DNA of 21,564 bases from an uncultured Oscillospiraceae bacterium. Its GTDB lineage: Bacteria; Bacillota; Clostridia; Oscillospirales; Oscillospiraceae. The notes under the pieces are model-generated. The model had not been told where the DNA came from, made no database searches, and saw only the letters and a list, made by a program, of their open reading frames with translations. Both the position numbers and the translations under genes were made by a program. Positions 1 to 6,098 of this stretch are shown piece by piece; position 1 is the first letter of the stretch; every line of letters starts with the position of its first letter. The stretch covers positions 1-21,564 of the forward strand of contig CAJTOM010000045.1 in the NCBI GenBank assembly GCA_910577915.1, given 5' to 3'.

Positions 1-27
1 CTCCCCCCGCGCCGCCGGAGGCGGCGC
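1..27 (-). repeat. Possible start of a third copy of the dispersed hairpin repeat
   Basis: Read on the minus strand, the last bases of the window form a palindrome, GCCGCC-TCC-GGCGGC, followed by a run of six G. The same palindrome followed by six G opens the fuller repeat copy upstream of hisS (about 6084-6107, plus strand). It lies directly after the T-box terminator. Only the first bases are in the window, so this is a similarity call over a short GC-rich stretch and could be chance. Confidence 0.35.
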
Positions 28-288
28 AAAAAAGCAATGCTCCCGTCCCCTGTCTTAGCGGGACGAGAGCATGACATCCGTCATACTTCCGTGGTGCCAC
101 CCACATTCGGCGCAAGCGCCCTCCATGTCCGCCTTCCGGCTGCGGCGGGACAGACCGCGGGCGTCTCCGCCCCCGCTCAGGCGCTGTCGTTCACTCCGTC
201 CTGCCCGTGGGCCGCTTCCAGCCATACGGCGGCCCTCTCTGTCCGGCGGGCGGGGCTACTCTGTCGCCGTCCTCGCGGTGTGCCAATA
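28..288 (-). promoter_or_regulatory. T-box leader with intrinsic terminator
   Basis: A tRNA-sensing T-box riboswitch is read leftwards. The T-box signature TGGGTGGCACCACG (minus strand, 103-90) matches the AGGGTGGNACCGCG consensus that base-pairs with the uncharged tRNA acceptor end. It is followed by a terminator stem whose 5' arm ends in the typical CTCTCGTCCC (72-60) and whose 3' arm is at 49-37: 13 pairs with one G-U wobble, then six U (33-28). Stem I features are visible upstream, with AGAGAGGG near 240-233 and a GGCTGGAAGC segment near 224-214. The regulated gene, expected to be an aminoacyl-tRNA synthetase or an amino acid biosynthesis or transport gene, lies beyond the left edge. The specifier codon is not certain. 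The segment after a GTGAA motif near 194-182 reads GAACGACAGC, which allows AAC, GAC or CGA. Confidence 0.9.
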
Positions 289-294
289 TCAGCC

Positions 295-322
295 ATTATA
301 GCCGATCTTTCCAAAAAGTCAA
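295..322 (-). promoter_or_regulatory. Sigma-A type promoter of the T-box leader
   Basis: On the minus strand TTGACT (322-317) and TATAAT (300-295) are separated by 16 bases, close to the TTGACA/TATAAT consensus. Transcription would begin near 288, just ahead of the T-box Stem I. The -35 box begins only about eight bases after the stop codon of the methylglyoxal-synthase-like gene and no terminator is visible between them, so read-through from that gene into the leader is possible. Confidence 0.75.
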
Positions 323-329
323 TCCATTT

Positions 330-743
330 TTACCGGTTCCACTTGTTTTTCGGATTGACGATATTCCGCCAGTCCAAATCCCCTCGGTCCATACCCAGCA
401 CCAGCATCTCCGCCGTCGCCACATTGGAGGCGAAGGGGATGTTGTTCTGGTCGCAGAGCCGGGAGATATACAGCAGCTCCTTCTCCATGGAGGAATCGTT
501 GGGGTCCACAAAGAAGAGGACCATATCCATCTCATTGTAGGCGATCCGCGCGCCGATCTGCTGGCTGCCGCCGTGCTGGCAGGAGAGGAAGCGGTGGACG
601 TGGAGGCCCGTGGCCTCGCTGACCATCCTGCCGGTGGTGCTGGTGGCGCACAGGTTGTGCCGGGAGAGGATACCGGCGTAGGCCGTGCAGAACTGAACCA
701 TCAGATCCTTTTTGTTGTCGTGGGACATCAGGGCAATATACAT
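330..743 (-). CDS. Methylglyoxal-synthase-like protein lacking the catalytic Asp
   Basis: The 137-residue product has the length and overall sequence of methylglyoxal synthase (MgsA), which converts dihydroxyacetone phosphate to methylglyoxal and phosphate. Retained features are the N-terminal ALMSHD (Asp9), the TTG phosphate loop (residues 36-38), GGxQQIGARI (58-67), FFVDP (Asp80) and NVATAE (107-112). The usual GGDQQ motif reads GGSQQ: Ser60 sits where MgsA enzymes have the catalytic base (Asp71 in E. coli, Asp60 in B. subtilis). The usual DPxxxxPHxPD loop is replaced by DPNDSSMEKEL, losing the conserved His and Asp, and the GTTG and LSGP motifs read STTG and LSCQ. The codon for residue 60 is AGC, which is not one base away from an Asp codon. 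I therefore call it an MGS-fold homologue and not a working synthase. It starts 34 bases after the MinD-like gene, with AGGAAG as a modest ribosome site, and is probably co-transcribed. Confidence 0.85.
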   Translation of the reverse strand: MYIALMSHDNKKDLMVQFCTAYAGILSRHNLCATSTTGRMVSEATGLHVHRFLSCQHGGSQQIGARIAYNEMDMVLFFVDPNDSSMEKELLYISRLCDQNNIPFASNVATAEMLVLGMDRGDLDWRNIVNPKNKWNR

Positions 744-777
744 AATTCTGATTCTTCCTTTCTGTTTCCGAGGAGGG

Positions 778-1521
778 TCATCTGATCTTCATCAGCGGCG
801 CCCTCTGCCCGTCGATCCTTCGTGCAATATTGCGGTAAGCGATGGCGGCGCAGTCGTTGCCGCTGAGCAGCAGCGGTATGCTCCGTCCCGCGTACAGCGG
901 CATGGTCTCGTCCTCCGGGATAATGCCCAGCAGGGGCAGCCCCGCCGCGTCGATGGCGTCGTCGATGGTCTGGTGCAGGCTCTTGAGCAGCTTCCTCCTG
1001 CACCGGTTCACCACCAGATGCACCTGCCCGCCGCCCAGCTGCTCCAGCTCCATCACCGTCCTCTGTGCGTCCCGCAGGCTGCTGGCCTCCATGGTGGTGA
1101 CCACCACCGCCTGGTCCGCCCCCGACACCGCCAGCCGGAACCCCGCGCCCAGTCCCGCCGGCGCGTCCACCAGGCAGTAGTCGAAGCGCTCCCGGACCTC
1201 CGGCAGCATCTCCGCGAAGGCCTCCCGGCTCACCTCCCCGGCGCCCACCCCCGCCGGGGCCGTCAGCAGGAAGAGCTTCCTCTGGGCCGGGTGCTCCACC
1301 GCCCCCTCCTCCAGGGTGCAGCGTCCGTTGAGCACGTCCGTAAAATCCATCACCGCCCGGTCCGTCATCACCAGCGCGATGTCCAGGTTCCGCAGCCCCA
1401 CGTCGCAGTCCAGGCACAGCACCCTGCGCCCCATCTGGGCCAGGGCCATCCCCACGTTGGCTGTAAACGATGTTTTTCCCGTGCCTCCCTTTCCGGAGAC
1501 CACCGTGATCACTTGACCCAT
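778..1521 (-). CDS. MinD-like ParA-superfamily ATPase without C-terminal membrane helix
   Basis: A 247-residue P-loop ATPase of the MinD/ParA group. It shows the deviant Walker A KGGTGKTS (residues 11-18), the switch segment LDCDVGLRNLD (37-47), DVLNGRC (62-68), LVDAPAG (117-123) and the MinD-style ending AYRNIARRIDG (228-238). The GLRNLD and NGRC motifs favour MinD over the chromosome-segregation ATPase Soj/ParA. Standard MinD proteins continue for about 20 residues past IPLM with an amphipathic membrane-targeting helix; here the chain stops at APLMKIR and the following bases do not encode one. The start at 1521 is preferred because AAGGAGG lies nine bases upstream; an in-frame start ten codons earlier lacks that support. 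No minC or minE is adjacent. Its neighbours are rsmG upstream and the MGS-like gene downstream. In the classic origin-region order parA would follow rsmG, so a ParA-like role is an alternative. Confidence 0.88.
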   Translation of the reverse strand: MGQVITVVSGKGGTGKTSFTANVGMALAQMGRRVLCLDCDVGLRNLDIALVMTDRAVMDFTDVLNGRCTLEEGAVEHPAQRKLFLLTAPAGVGAGEVSREAFAEMLPEVRERFDYCLVDAPAGLGAGFRLAVSGADQAVVVTTMEASSLRDAQRTVMELEQLGGGQVHLVVNRCRRKLLKSLHQTIDDAIDAAGLPLLGIIPEDETMPLYAGRSIPLLLSGNDCAAIAYRNIARRIDGQRAPLMKIR

Positions 1522-1561
1522 TGGGGGATACCTCCTTACGCCGGCTGTCAATCTGCCGCGC

Positions 1562-2260
1562 CTACGCCAGCCGCTGCTTTTTCATCACCGCGAATCGCCT
1601 GGGATACCGCTCCGGCGTCTCCCGGATCTTCTCCACGCACACCACCCGGTGGGCCACCTCCGTGCCGGGGATTGTGTAGTCCCGCACCCAGGCGGTCCGC
1701 CCGCCCAGGATCTCAATGGCCCGCCGGGCGCTGTCGATCTCCTCCTGGGAGTGGCTGGACTTCATAGCCAGAAACCGCCCGCCCACCTTTACCAGGGGCA
1801 GGCACAGCTCGCAGAGGATGGGCAGGGCGGCCACCGCCCGGCTGAGGGCGGCGTCAAAGCTCTCCCGGCGCTCCCTGGCGAACTCCTCCGCCCTGGCCTG
1901 GACGCAGGCGGCGTTCGTAAGGCCCAGGGCCCCGCAGCTCTCCCGCAAAAACTCCACCCGCTTCCCCAGGCTGTCCAGCAGCGTCATCTGCACCGCCGGC
2001 CGGGCGATGGCCACCGGCACGCCGGGAAACCCGGCCCCGGTGCCCACGTCCACCACCGTCCCCTCCTCCAGCCCCGCCAGGGGCAGCAGGGACAGGCTGT
2101 CCAGCAGGTGGAGCCGGGCCACCTCTCTGGGCTCTGTGATGGCCGTCAGGTTCATCACCTGATTTTTCTCCAGCAGCAGCCGGGAGAACGCCTCCAGGGC
2201 GGGAATCAGCTCCGTGCCCAGCCCCAGCCGGGGGAGACCCTGCTCCAGCGCCTCCCTCAT
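1562..2260 (-). CDS. rsmG: 16S rRNA (guanine-N7) methyltransferase RsmG
   Basis: The 232-residue product matches RsmG (GidB), which uses S-adenosylmethionine to methylate the N7 of G527 (E. coli numbering) in the 530 loop of 16S rRNA. Visible motifs are KNQVMNLTAI (32-41), the H51-LLDSL segment, the SAM-binding glycine motif VVDVGTGAGFPG (69-80), SRAVA (139-143) and the C-terminal RYPRR element typical of the family. The length is normal. Its start codon overlaps the mscL stop as ATGA (four bases), so translation is probably coupled. RsmG is classically encoded beside mnmG and parAB near the origin. Here mnmE and mnmG are absent and mscL precedes it. Confidence 0.96.
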   Translation of the reverse strand: MREALEQGLPRLGLGTELIPALEAFSRLLLEKNQVMNLTAITEPREVARLHLLDSLSLLPLAGLEEGTVVDVGTGAGFPGVPVAIARPAVQMTLLDSLGKRVEFLRESCGALGLTNAACVQARAEEFARERRESFDAALSRAVAALPILCELCLPLVKVGGRFLAMKSSHSQEEIDSARRAIEILGGRTAWVRDYTIPGTEVAHRVVCVEKIRETPERYPRRFAVMKKQRLA

Positions 2261-2643
2261 CCCTTCTCCTTCAGCAGGTCCCGGATCTCCGCCAGCAGCT
2301 TCTCCTCGCCGCTGGGAGCCGGCGGGGGAGGGGGGGCGGCCTCTTTTTTCCGCGCCACCCGGTTGACCGCCTTCACCATGCAGAACACCACAAAGGCCAA
2401 AATCACAAAGTTCAGCACCGCCTGGATAAAGTTCCCGTATGTGATGACGGCCCCGCCCACGCTGACGCTCAGGTTGGCGAAGCTGGCCTCGCTGACGAAG
2501 ACGCCCACGATGGGCATAATGATGTCGTTGATGAGCGAGGTGGTGATGGAGCTGAACGCGCCGCCCACGATGACGCCCACCGCCAGGTCCATCACGTTGC
2601 CCCGCATGGCAAAGGCCTTAAATTCTTCCAAAAACTTCTTCAT
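2257..2643 (-). CDS. mscL: Large-conductance mechanosensitive channel MscL
   Basis: A 128-residue MscL, the homopentameric channel that opens under high membrane tension to release solutes after osmotic down-shock. The N-terminal helix MKKFLEEFKAFAMRGNVMDL (1-20) leads into TM1 (about 17-45, with AVGVIVGGAFSSI, the tightly packed Gly/Ala pore face). A periplasmic loop follows (about 50-70), then TM2 (about 71-92) and a cytoplasmic helix (about 112-127) joined by a proline-rich linker with six consecutive prolines. ATG at 2643 is chosen over an in-frame TTG six codons upstream because GAAGGA lies six bases before it and the protein then begins with the family N-terminus. The gene ends in a four-base overlap with rsmG. 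Confidence 0.96.
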   Translation of the reverse strand: MKKFLEEFKAFAMRGNVMDLAVGVIVGGAFSSITTSLINDIIMPIVGVFVSEASFANLSVSVGGAVITYGNFIQAVLNFVILAFVVFCMVKAVNRVARKKEAAPPPPPAPSGEEKLLAEIRDLLKEKG

Positions 2644-2674
2644 TGCGTATCCTTCTGTCAAACATGATCTCCGC

Positions 2675-3055
2675 TCACTCGGCGGCGTCCTCCACGGCCT
2701 CGCAGGCCGTCTCCACAGCGTCGCAGACCGCCTCCTTCACCTCCTGGACCGTCTCCGCCGCCTTCTCCGCCGCGTCCGCCGCCGCATCGGCGGCCTTCTC
2801 CACGCCCTCGGCGCAGACGTCGTAGGCCACGCTCAGCTCGTCGCTGAACAGGTGGGCCTCCTCCTTGTCTGCGGGGGACTTGAAGCCCAGGTTCACGTCC
2901 ACCTTTTTCTCCTCGCCCTCGCCGGGGCTCACCGTGGCCTGCCACAGCAGGGCCTGATACCGCTTCTCGCCCCGCTCCTCGTCCTTCTCCACCTTATAGG
3001 GGGTCAGACCTACCGCCAGCGCCGCCACGCCCAGGACCTTCCAGAAGTTCTTCAT
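2675..3055 (-). CDS. Hypothetical protein with N-terminal hydrophobic segment and Ala/Glu-rich helix
   Basis: I do not recognise this 126-residue protein. It begins MKNFWKVLGVAALAVGL, a short hydrophobic stretch (4-17) that could be a membrane anchor or an uncleaved signal; there is no lipobox. The middle (20-80) is charged and looks like a small beta-rich domain. The end (about 83-126) is a continuous Ala/Glu/Val-rich sequence with repeated KAADAAADAAEKAAET-like spacing, expected to form a long amphipathic helix or coiled coil. AAGGAG lies nine bases before the ATG. It sits 32 bases upstream of mscL and 41 bases downstream of another small membrane protein, so all three may share a transcript. 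A role at the membrane is plausible, but no function can be assigned. Confidence 0.8.
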   Translation of the reverse strand: MKNFWKVLGVAALAVGLTPYKVEKDEERGEKRYQALLWQATVSPGEGEEKKVDVNLGFKSPADKEEAHLFSDELSVAYDVCAEGVEKAADAAADAAEKAAETVQEVKEAVCDAVETACEAVEDAAE

Positions 3056-3096
3056 AGCCGTATTCTCCTTATAAAAAATTTGTTATGCCTGTCACT

Positions 3097-3273
3097 CTAC
3101 TCGGACGCTCCGCCCTTCTCCGTCTCCCGCCCGGCGTTTTCCTCCGCCCGTCTCTCCTCTATCTCCTGCACAGCCTCCCGGATGCCGTTTCTGACGCCCC
3201 ATTTGACCACAAAGTACAGGGCTGTCAGCACCACCACAGCCGTTCCGAAGCTGATTCCCAGCTCCTCCAGCAT
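3097..3273 (-). CDS. Small single-pass membrane protein (58 residues)
   Basis: This is a short open frame read from ATG at 3273 to TAG at 3097. The product begins MLEELGISFGTAVVVLTALY, with a hydrophobic segment at about residues 8-23. That is followed by KWGVRNGIREAV and a charged tail ending KGGASE. This layout of one N-terminal TM helix and a short charged cytoplasmic helix resembles small clostridial proteins annotated as DUF6019, but I make that link from memory only. A purine-rich GAGGGGG sequence lies seven bases before the start. It precedes the 126-residue hypothetical gene by 41 bases in the same direction. The coding bias (GAG, CTG, GTG, GCG) matches its neighbours, which supports a real gene. 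Confidence 0.72.
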   Translation of the reverse strand: MLEELGISFGTAVVVLTALYFVVKWGVRNGIREAVQEIEERRAEENAGRETEKGGASE

Positions 3274-3293
3274 ACCCGCACCCCCTCTCTCAC

Positions 3294-3312
3294 CTGTTTC
3301 CGAACGAAACAG
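3294..3312 (-). other. Small hairpin ahead of the 58-residue gene
   Basis: CTGTTTC (3294-3300) and GAAACAG (3306-3312) form a perfect seven-base inverted repeat with a five-base loop, in the 132-base gap between serS and the small membrane protein. There is no T-run on either side, so it is not a standard terminator. It could be a leader structure or chance. Confidence 0.3.
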
Positions 3313-3405
3313 CGCCGGACAAAACCCCGCCCCCGGGACGAAACCCTCTGCGGCTCCAGGATCCCCGCCCGGCCGCTGTACGGCGCTTCCCGCCGGGAAA
3401 TCCCA

Positions 3406-4710
3406 TCAGTGCTTGGGGACCAGCAGGCTCTTCCCGCCCATATAGGGCCGCAGGGCCTCCGGCACCTTCACGCTGCCGTCCTCCTGAAGATTGTTCTCCA
3501 GAAAGGCGATGAGCATACGGGGCGGGGCTACCACCGTGTTGTTGAGGGTGTGGGGCAGATAGTTCTTTCCGTTCTCCCCCTTCACCCGGATCTTCAGCCG
3601 CCTGGCCTGGGCGTCCCCCAGGTTGGAGCAGGAGCAGACCTCGAAGTACCGGCCCTGCCGGGGGCTCCAGGCCTCGATGTCGCAGCTCTTCACCTTCAGA
3701 TCCGCCAGATCCCCGGAGCAGCACTCCAGCTGCCGCACCGGAATATCCAGGCTTCTGAACAGCTCCACGCTGTACCGCCACATCTTCTCATACCACTCCA
3801 TGGACTCCTCGGGCCTACAGACCACGATCATCTCCTGCTTCTCAAACTGGTGAATCCTGTAGACGCCCCGCTCCTCGATGCCGTGGGCCCCCTTCTCCTT
3901 GCGGAAGCAGGGGGAGTAGGAGGTCAGCGTCTGGGGCAGGGAGGCCTCGGGCAGGATCTGGTCGATGAACTTCCCGATCATGGAGTGCTCGCTGGTGCCG
4001 ATGAGGTAGAGGTCCTCGCCCTCCACCTTGTACATCATGGCGTCCATCTCGGTCTGGCTCATCACGCCCTCCACCACATTCCGGTGGATCATAAAGGGGG
4101 GGATGCAGAAGGTGAAGCCCCTGTCGATCATAAAGTCCCTGGCGTAGGCCAGCACCGCCTCGTGGAGCCGGGCGATGTCCCCCATGAGGTAATAGAAGCC
4201 GTTGCCGGACACCCGCCCGGCGGCGTCCATATCGATGCCGTCGAACCGCTCCATAATCTCCGTGTGGTAGGGCACCTCAAACCCCGGCGCTGCCGGCTCG
4301 CCGAACCGCTCCACCTCCACGTTGGCGCTGTCGTCGGGTCCGATGGGCACGGAGGGGTCGATGATGTTGGGGATGAGCAGCATCAGCCGGTGGAGCTCGG
4401 CCTCCAGCTCGGCCTCCTTCTGCTCCAGCTCGGCCAGCCGCCGGGCGTTGGCCTTGACCTGCTCCTTGACGCGCTCTGCCTCCTCCAGCTTGGCCGGGTC
4501 CTTCTTGGCCTGCCCCATGAGCATGCCCACCTGTTTGCTGAGGGCATTGCGCTGGGAGCGGAGCTCGCTGGCCTCGGTAATGGACCGCCGGTTCTCCTCG
4601 TCCAGCGCCAGCACCCGGTCCACCAGGGGGATTTTCTCCTCCTGGAATTTTTTCTTCATATTTTCTCTGACGGCATCCGGGTTTTCCCGGATGAATTTGA
4701 TGTCCAACAC
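3406..4710 (-). CDS. serS: Seryl-tRNA synthetase (divergent class II type)
   Basis: A 434-residue seryl-tRNA synthetase, which activates serine with ATP and charges tRNA-Ser (and tRNA-Sec where present). Residues 1-115 form the expected N-terminal coiled-coil arm with LRSQRNALSKQVG (50-62). The catalytic core has GTSEHSM (238-244), motif 2 at about 268-295 (CFRKEKGAHG...RIHQFEKQEM), the GDLA segment (333-336), YFEVCSCSNLGDAQARR (355-371) and motif 3 HTLNNTVVAPPRMLIAFLEN (387-406). Common bacterial enzymes have a LAVGRTLVALLEN-like motif 3 and a GSAGRDTRG-like motif 2, so this belongs to a divergent branch. The start is GTG at 4710 with AGGAGG nine bases upstream; TTG follows as the next codon. 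No T-box is visible in the 390 bases upstream, which instead hold a dispersed repeat. Confidence 0.95.
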   Translation of the reverse strand: MLDIKFIRENPDAVRENMKKKFQEEKIPLVDRVLALDEENRRSITEASELRSQRNALSKQVGMLMGQAKKDPAKLEEAERVKEQVKANARRLAELEQKEAELEAELHRLMLLIPNIIDPSVPIGPDDSANVEVERFGEPAAPGFEVPYHTEIMERFDGIDMDAAGRVSGNGFYYLMGDIARLHEAVLAYARDFMIDRGFTFCIPPFMIHRNVVEGVMSQTEMDAMMYKVEGEDLYLIGTSEHSMIGKFIDQILPEASLPQTLTSYSPCFRKEKGAHGIEERGVYRIHQFEKQEMIVVCRPEESMEWYEKMWRYSVELFRSLDIPVRQLECCSGDLADLKVKSCDIEAWSPRQGRYFEVCSCSNLGDAQARRLKIRVKGENGKNYLPHTLNNTVVAPPRMLIAFLENNLQEDGSVKVPEALRPYMGGKSLLVPKH

Positions 4711-4768
4711 GGTTGTATTCCTCCTGTTGTATGTGACTTGCGTATTTTTTATGCCGGTCCGGGCGGGG

Positions 4769-4992
4769 GAGGCGGGGGCTGCGGCGCAGCCCTATGGCTT
4801 ACGGGGCCTGCGCGGCCCCGCGCCCCCGGTTACTTTTTTCGCGAGGAAAAAGTAACCAAAAAGTCGCTGGACCCATGGTCCAGGTCCCTTTATTATGATT
4901 GACCTTTATTTTTGCGCCCGAGGCCAGGTCTGGTTTGTCTACATTCATACCGCCCGCTTACGTGGACTTCTGCGTCTGTTTTGGAGTGTCCT
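4769..4992 (+). repeat. Dispersed structured repeat, copy 1 (between parB and serS)
   Basis: This stretch aligns along its whole length with 6099-6317. Shared parts in order are a GGGCTG...CAGCCC hairpin, a GCGCGGCCCCGCGCC segment, the 11-pair hairpin GGTTACTTTTT (4828-4838) / AAAAAGTAACC (4847-4857), a second hairpin CTGGACC-CAT-GGTCCAG (4867-4883), a T-rich tract, and a tail containing GGACTTCTGC and GGAGTGT. No open frame is shared by the two copies. It fills most of the gene-free interval 4711-5100. Its strand is arbitrary. It may act as a non-coding structured repeat or a bidirectional terminator. Confidence 0.8.
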
Positions 4993-5092
4993 AACGGCAG
5001 TCTTCGGGCGACAGGGCCGGAGGCTCGCTGTTTTTCCTGGGACGAAGCCCACAGCGCCGCCCCTCCACAGGCCGCCCTTTATGGACACTCCA
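4982..5092. repeat. Ten-base inverted repeat enclosing 91 bases downstream of parB
   Basis: TGGAGTGTCC (4982-4991) and GGACACTCCA (5083-5092) are exact reverse complements. The enclosed 91 bases contain a smaller CGCTGT...ACAGCG inverted repeat. The left arm overlaps the tail of repeat copy 1. The right arm has no counterpart in copy 2. The stretch holds no credible gene. It could be the far end of a longer repeat or the 3' structure of the parB transcript. Confidence 0.4.
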
Positions 5093-5100
5093 TTCCCGCG

Positions 5101-5994
5101 TCAATCCAGGAACGCTTCACGTGAAACATTTCCCAGTTTGCCCAGCGCCTCCAGCAGCTCATTCAGATCATCCACGCCGTAATACTCGATCTCCACCCGG
5201 CCTTTTTTCTTTCCGTGGGCGATGCGGCAGGCCCGGCCCAGGCGGGAGCTGAGGGATTTTTCGGCCTCGGCCACGTAGTCCACGGCGGGGGAGGGCTTTT
5301 TCTCCGCCTTTTCTTCCACGCCGCCCCTGGCCAGCAGCTTTTTGACCAGATTCTCCGTCTGCCGGACGCTGAGCCCTGCGGCCATAATGGTCTTCACCGC
5401 CTCCACCCGCAGGCTGGGGGAGAGGGGGAGAATCGCCCTGGCGTGGCCCGCGCTCAGCCGCCCATCGGAGATGAGGTTCTGAATGGAGCCCGCCAAATCC
5501 AGCAGGCGCATGGAATTGGCCACCGCGCTCCTGGACCGCCCCACGCTCAGCGCAGCCTGTTCCTGGGTGAGGCCGTACTCCTCTACCAGCGTCCGGAAGC
5601 CCTCGGCCTCCTCCATGGGGTTCAGGTCCTCCCGCTGGAGGTTTTCGATCATGGCCAGCTCCATGGCCTTCCGGTCGTCGGCCTCGATGATGACGGCGGG
5701 AATTTCCTCCAGCCCCGCCAGCCTTGCGGCCCGCCACCGCCGCTCCCCGGCGATGATCTGGTAGTAGCCCGACGCCAGCTTCCGCACAGTCAGCGGCTGA
5801 ATCACACCGTGCTGCCGGATGGAGTCCGCCAGCTCCTCCAATTTTTCCTGGTCAAAGCTTTTGCGCGGCTGATTCCGGCAGCTCTCGATCTGCGACACCG
5901 GCAGCGTACTGGCCGGCATATTGAAGTCCGCAGAGAAGTCGTCGCCCAACAGCGCCCCCAGCCCTTTACCCATACCCTTTTCTCGTGGTGCCAT
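5101..5994 (-). CDS. parB: Chromosome-partitioning protein ParB/Spo0J
   Basis: A 297-residue ParB, the CTP-dependent DNA clamp that loads at parS and organises the origin region for segregation and SMC loading. It has the N-terminal GKGLGALL segment (9-16, the usual ParA-contacting end), then QPRKSF (42-47), the CTP-binding motif GERRWRAA (83-90) and ENLQRE (117-122), a helix-turn-helix at about 143-165 (LTQEQAALSVGRSRSAVANS), and a C-terminal dimerisation region ending NVSREAFLD. AAGGAG precedes the ATG by about eleven bases. The gene stands alone: no parA is adjacent, and repeat copies lie on both sides. A parS-like site is embedded in its last codons. The length and motifs look intact. Confidence 0.96.
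   Translation of the reverse strand: MAPREKGMGKGLGALLGDDFSADFNMPASTLPVSQIESCRNQPRKSFDQEKLEELADSIRQHGVIQPLTVRKLASGYYQIIAGERRWRAARLAGLEEIPAVIIEADDRKAMELAMIENLQREDLNPMEEAEGFRTLVEEYGLTQEQAALSVGRSRSAVANSMRLLDLAGSIQNLISDGRLSAGHARAILPLSPSLRVEAVKTIMAAGLSVRQTENLVKKLLARGGVEEKAEKKPSPAVDYVAEAEKSLSSRLGRACRIAHGKKKGRVEIEYYGVDDLNELLEALGKLGNVSREAFLD
5113..5128. promoter_or_regulatory. parS: parS-like centromere site inside parB
   Basis: CGCTTCACGTGAAACA matches the 16-base bacterial parS consensus TGTTTCACGTGAAACA at 14 of 16 positions, including the whole TTCACGTGAA core. It lies in the last codons of parB, encoding the NVSREAF end. B. subtilis also carries a parS site inside its parB gene spo0J. No other CACGTG in the window has the flanking bases required. 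Confidence 0.85.
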
Positions 5995-6023
5995 AGGTGT
6001 CGTACTCCTTTTCGTCGGTAGTT

Positions 6024-6050
6024 ATTCTTTTTCTTCACAAGAAAAAGAAT
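6024..6050. other. AT-rich hairpin upstream of parB
   Basis: ATTCTTTTTCTT (6024-6035), a three-base loop, and AAGAAAAAGAAT (6039-6050) form a perfect 12-base inverted repeat just ahead of the parB ribosome site. A half copy, AAAAAGAA, follows immediately. The layout resembles the GGTTACTTTTT/AAAAAGTAACC hairpin of the nearby repeat, including the trailing AAAAAG. It could be a diverged repeat core or part of the parB leader. Confidence 0.5.
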
Positions 6051-6098
6051 CAAAAAGAACCCGATAGATGGTTGTCTGTGCATCGCCGCCTCCGGCGG

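Noticed and set aside
1649..4902. Long plus-strand frames (about 600 residues each) opposite rsmG, mscL and serS
   Set aside because: Low-information His/Leu/Gln-rich translations opposite clear genes; no start signals.
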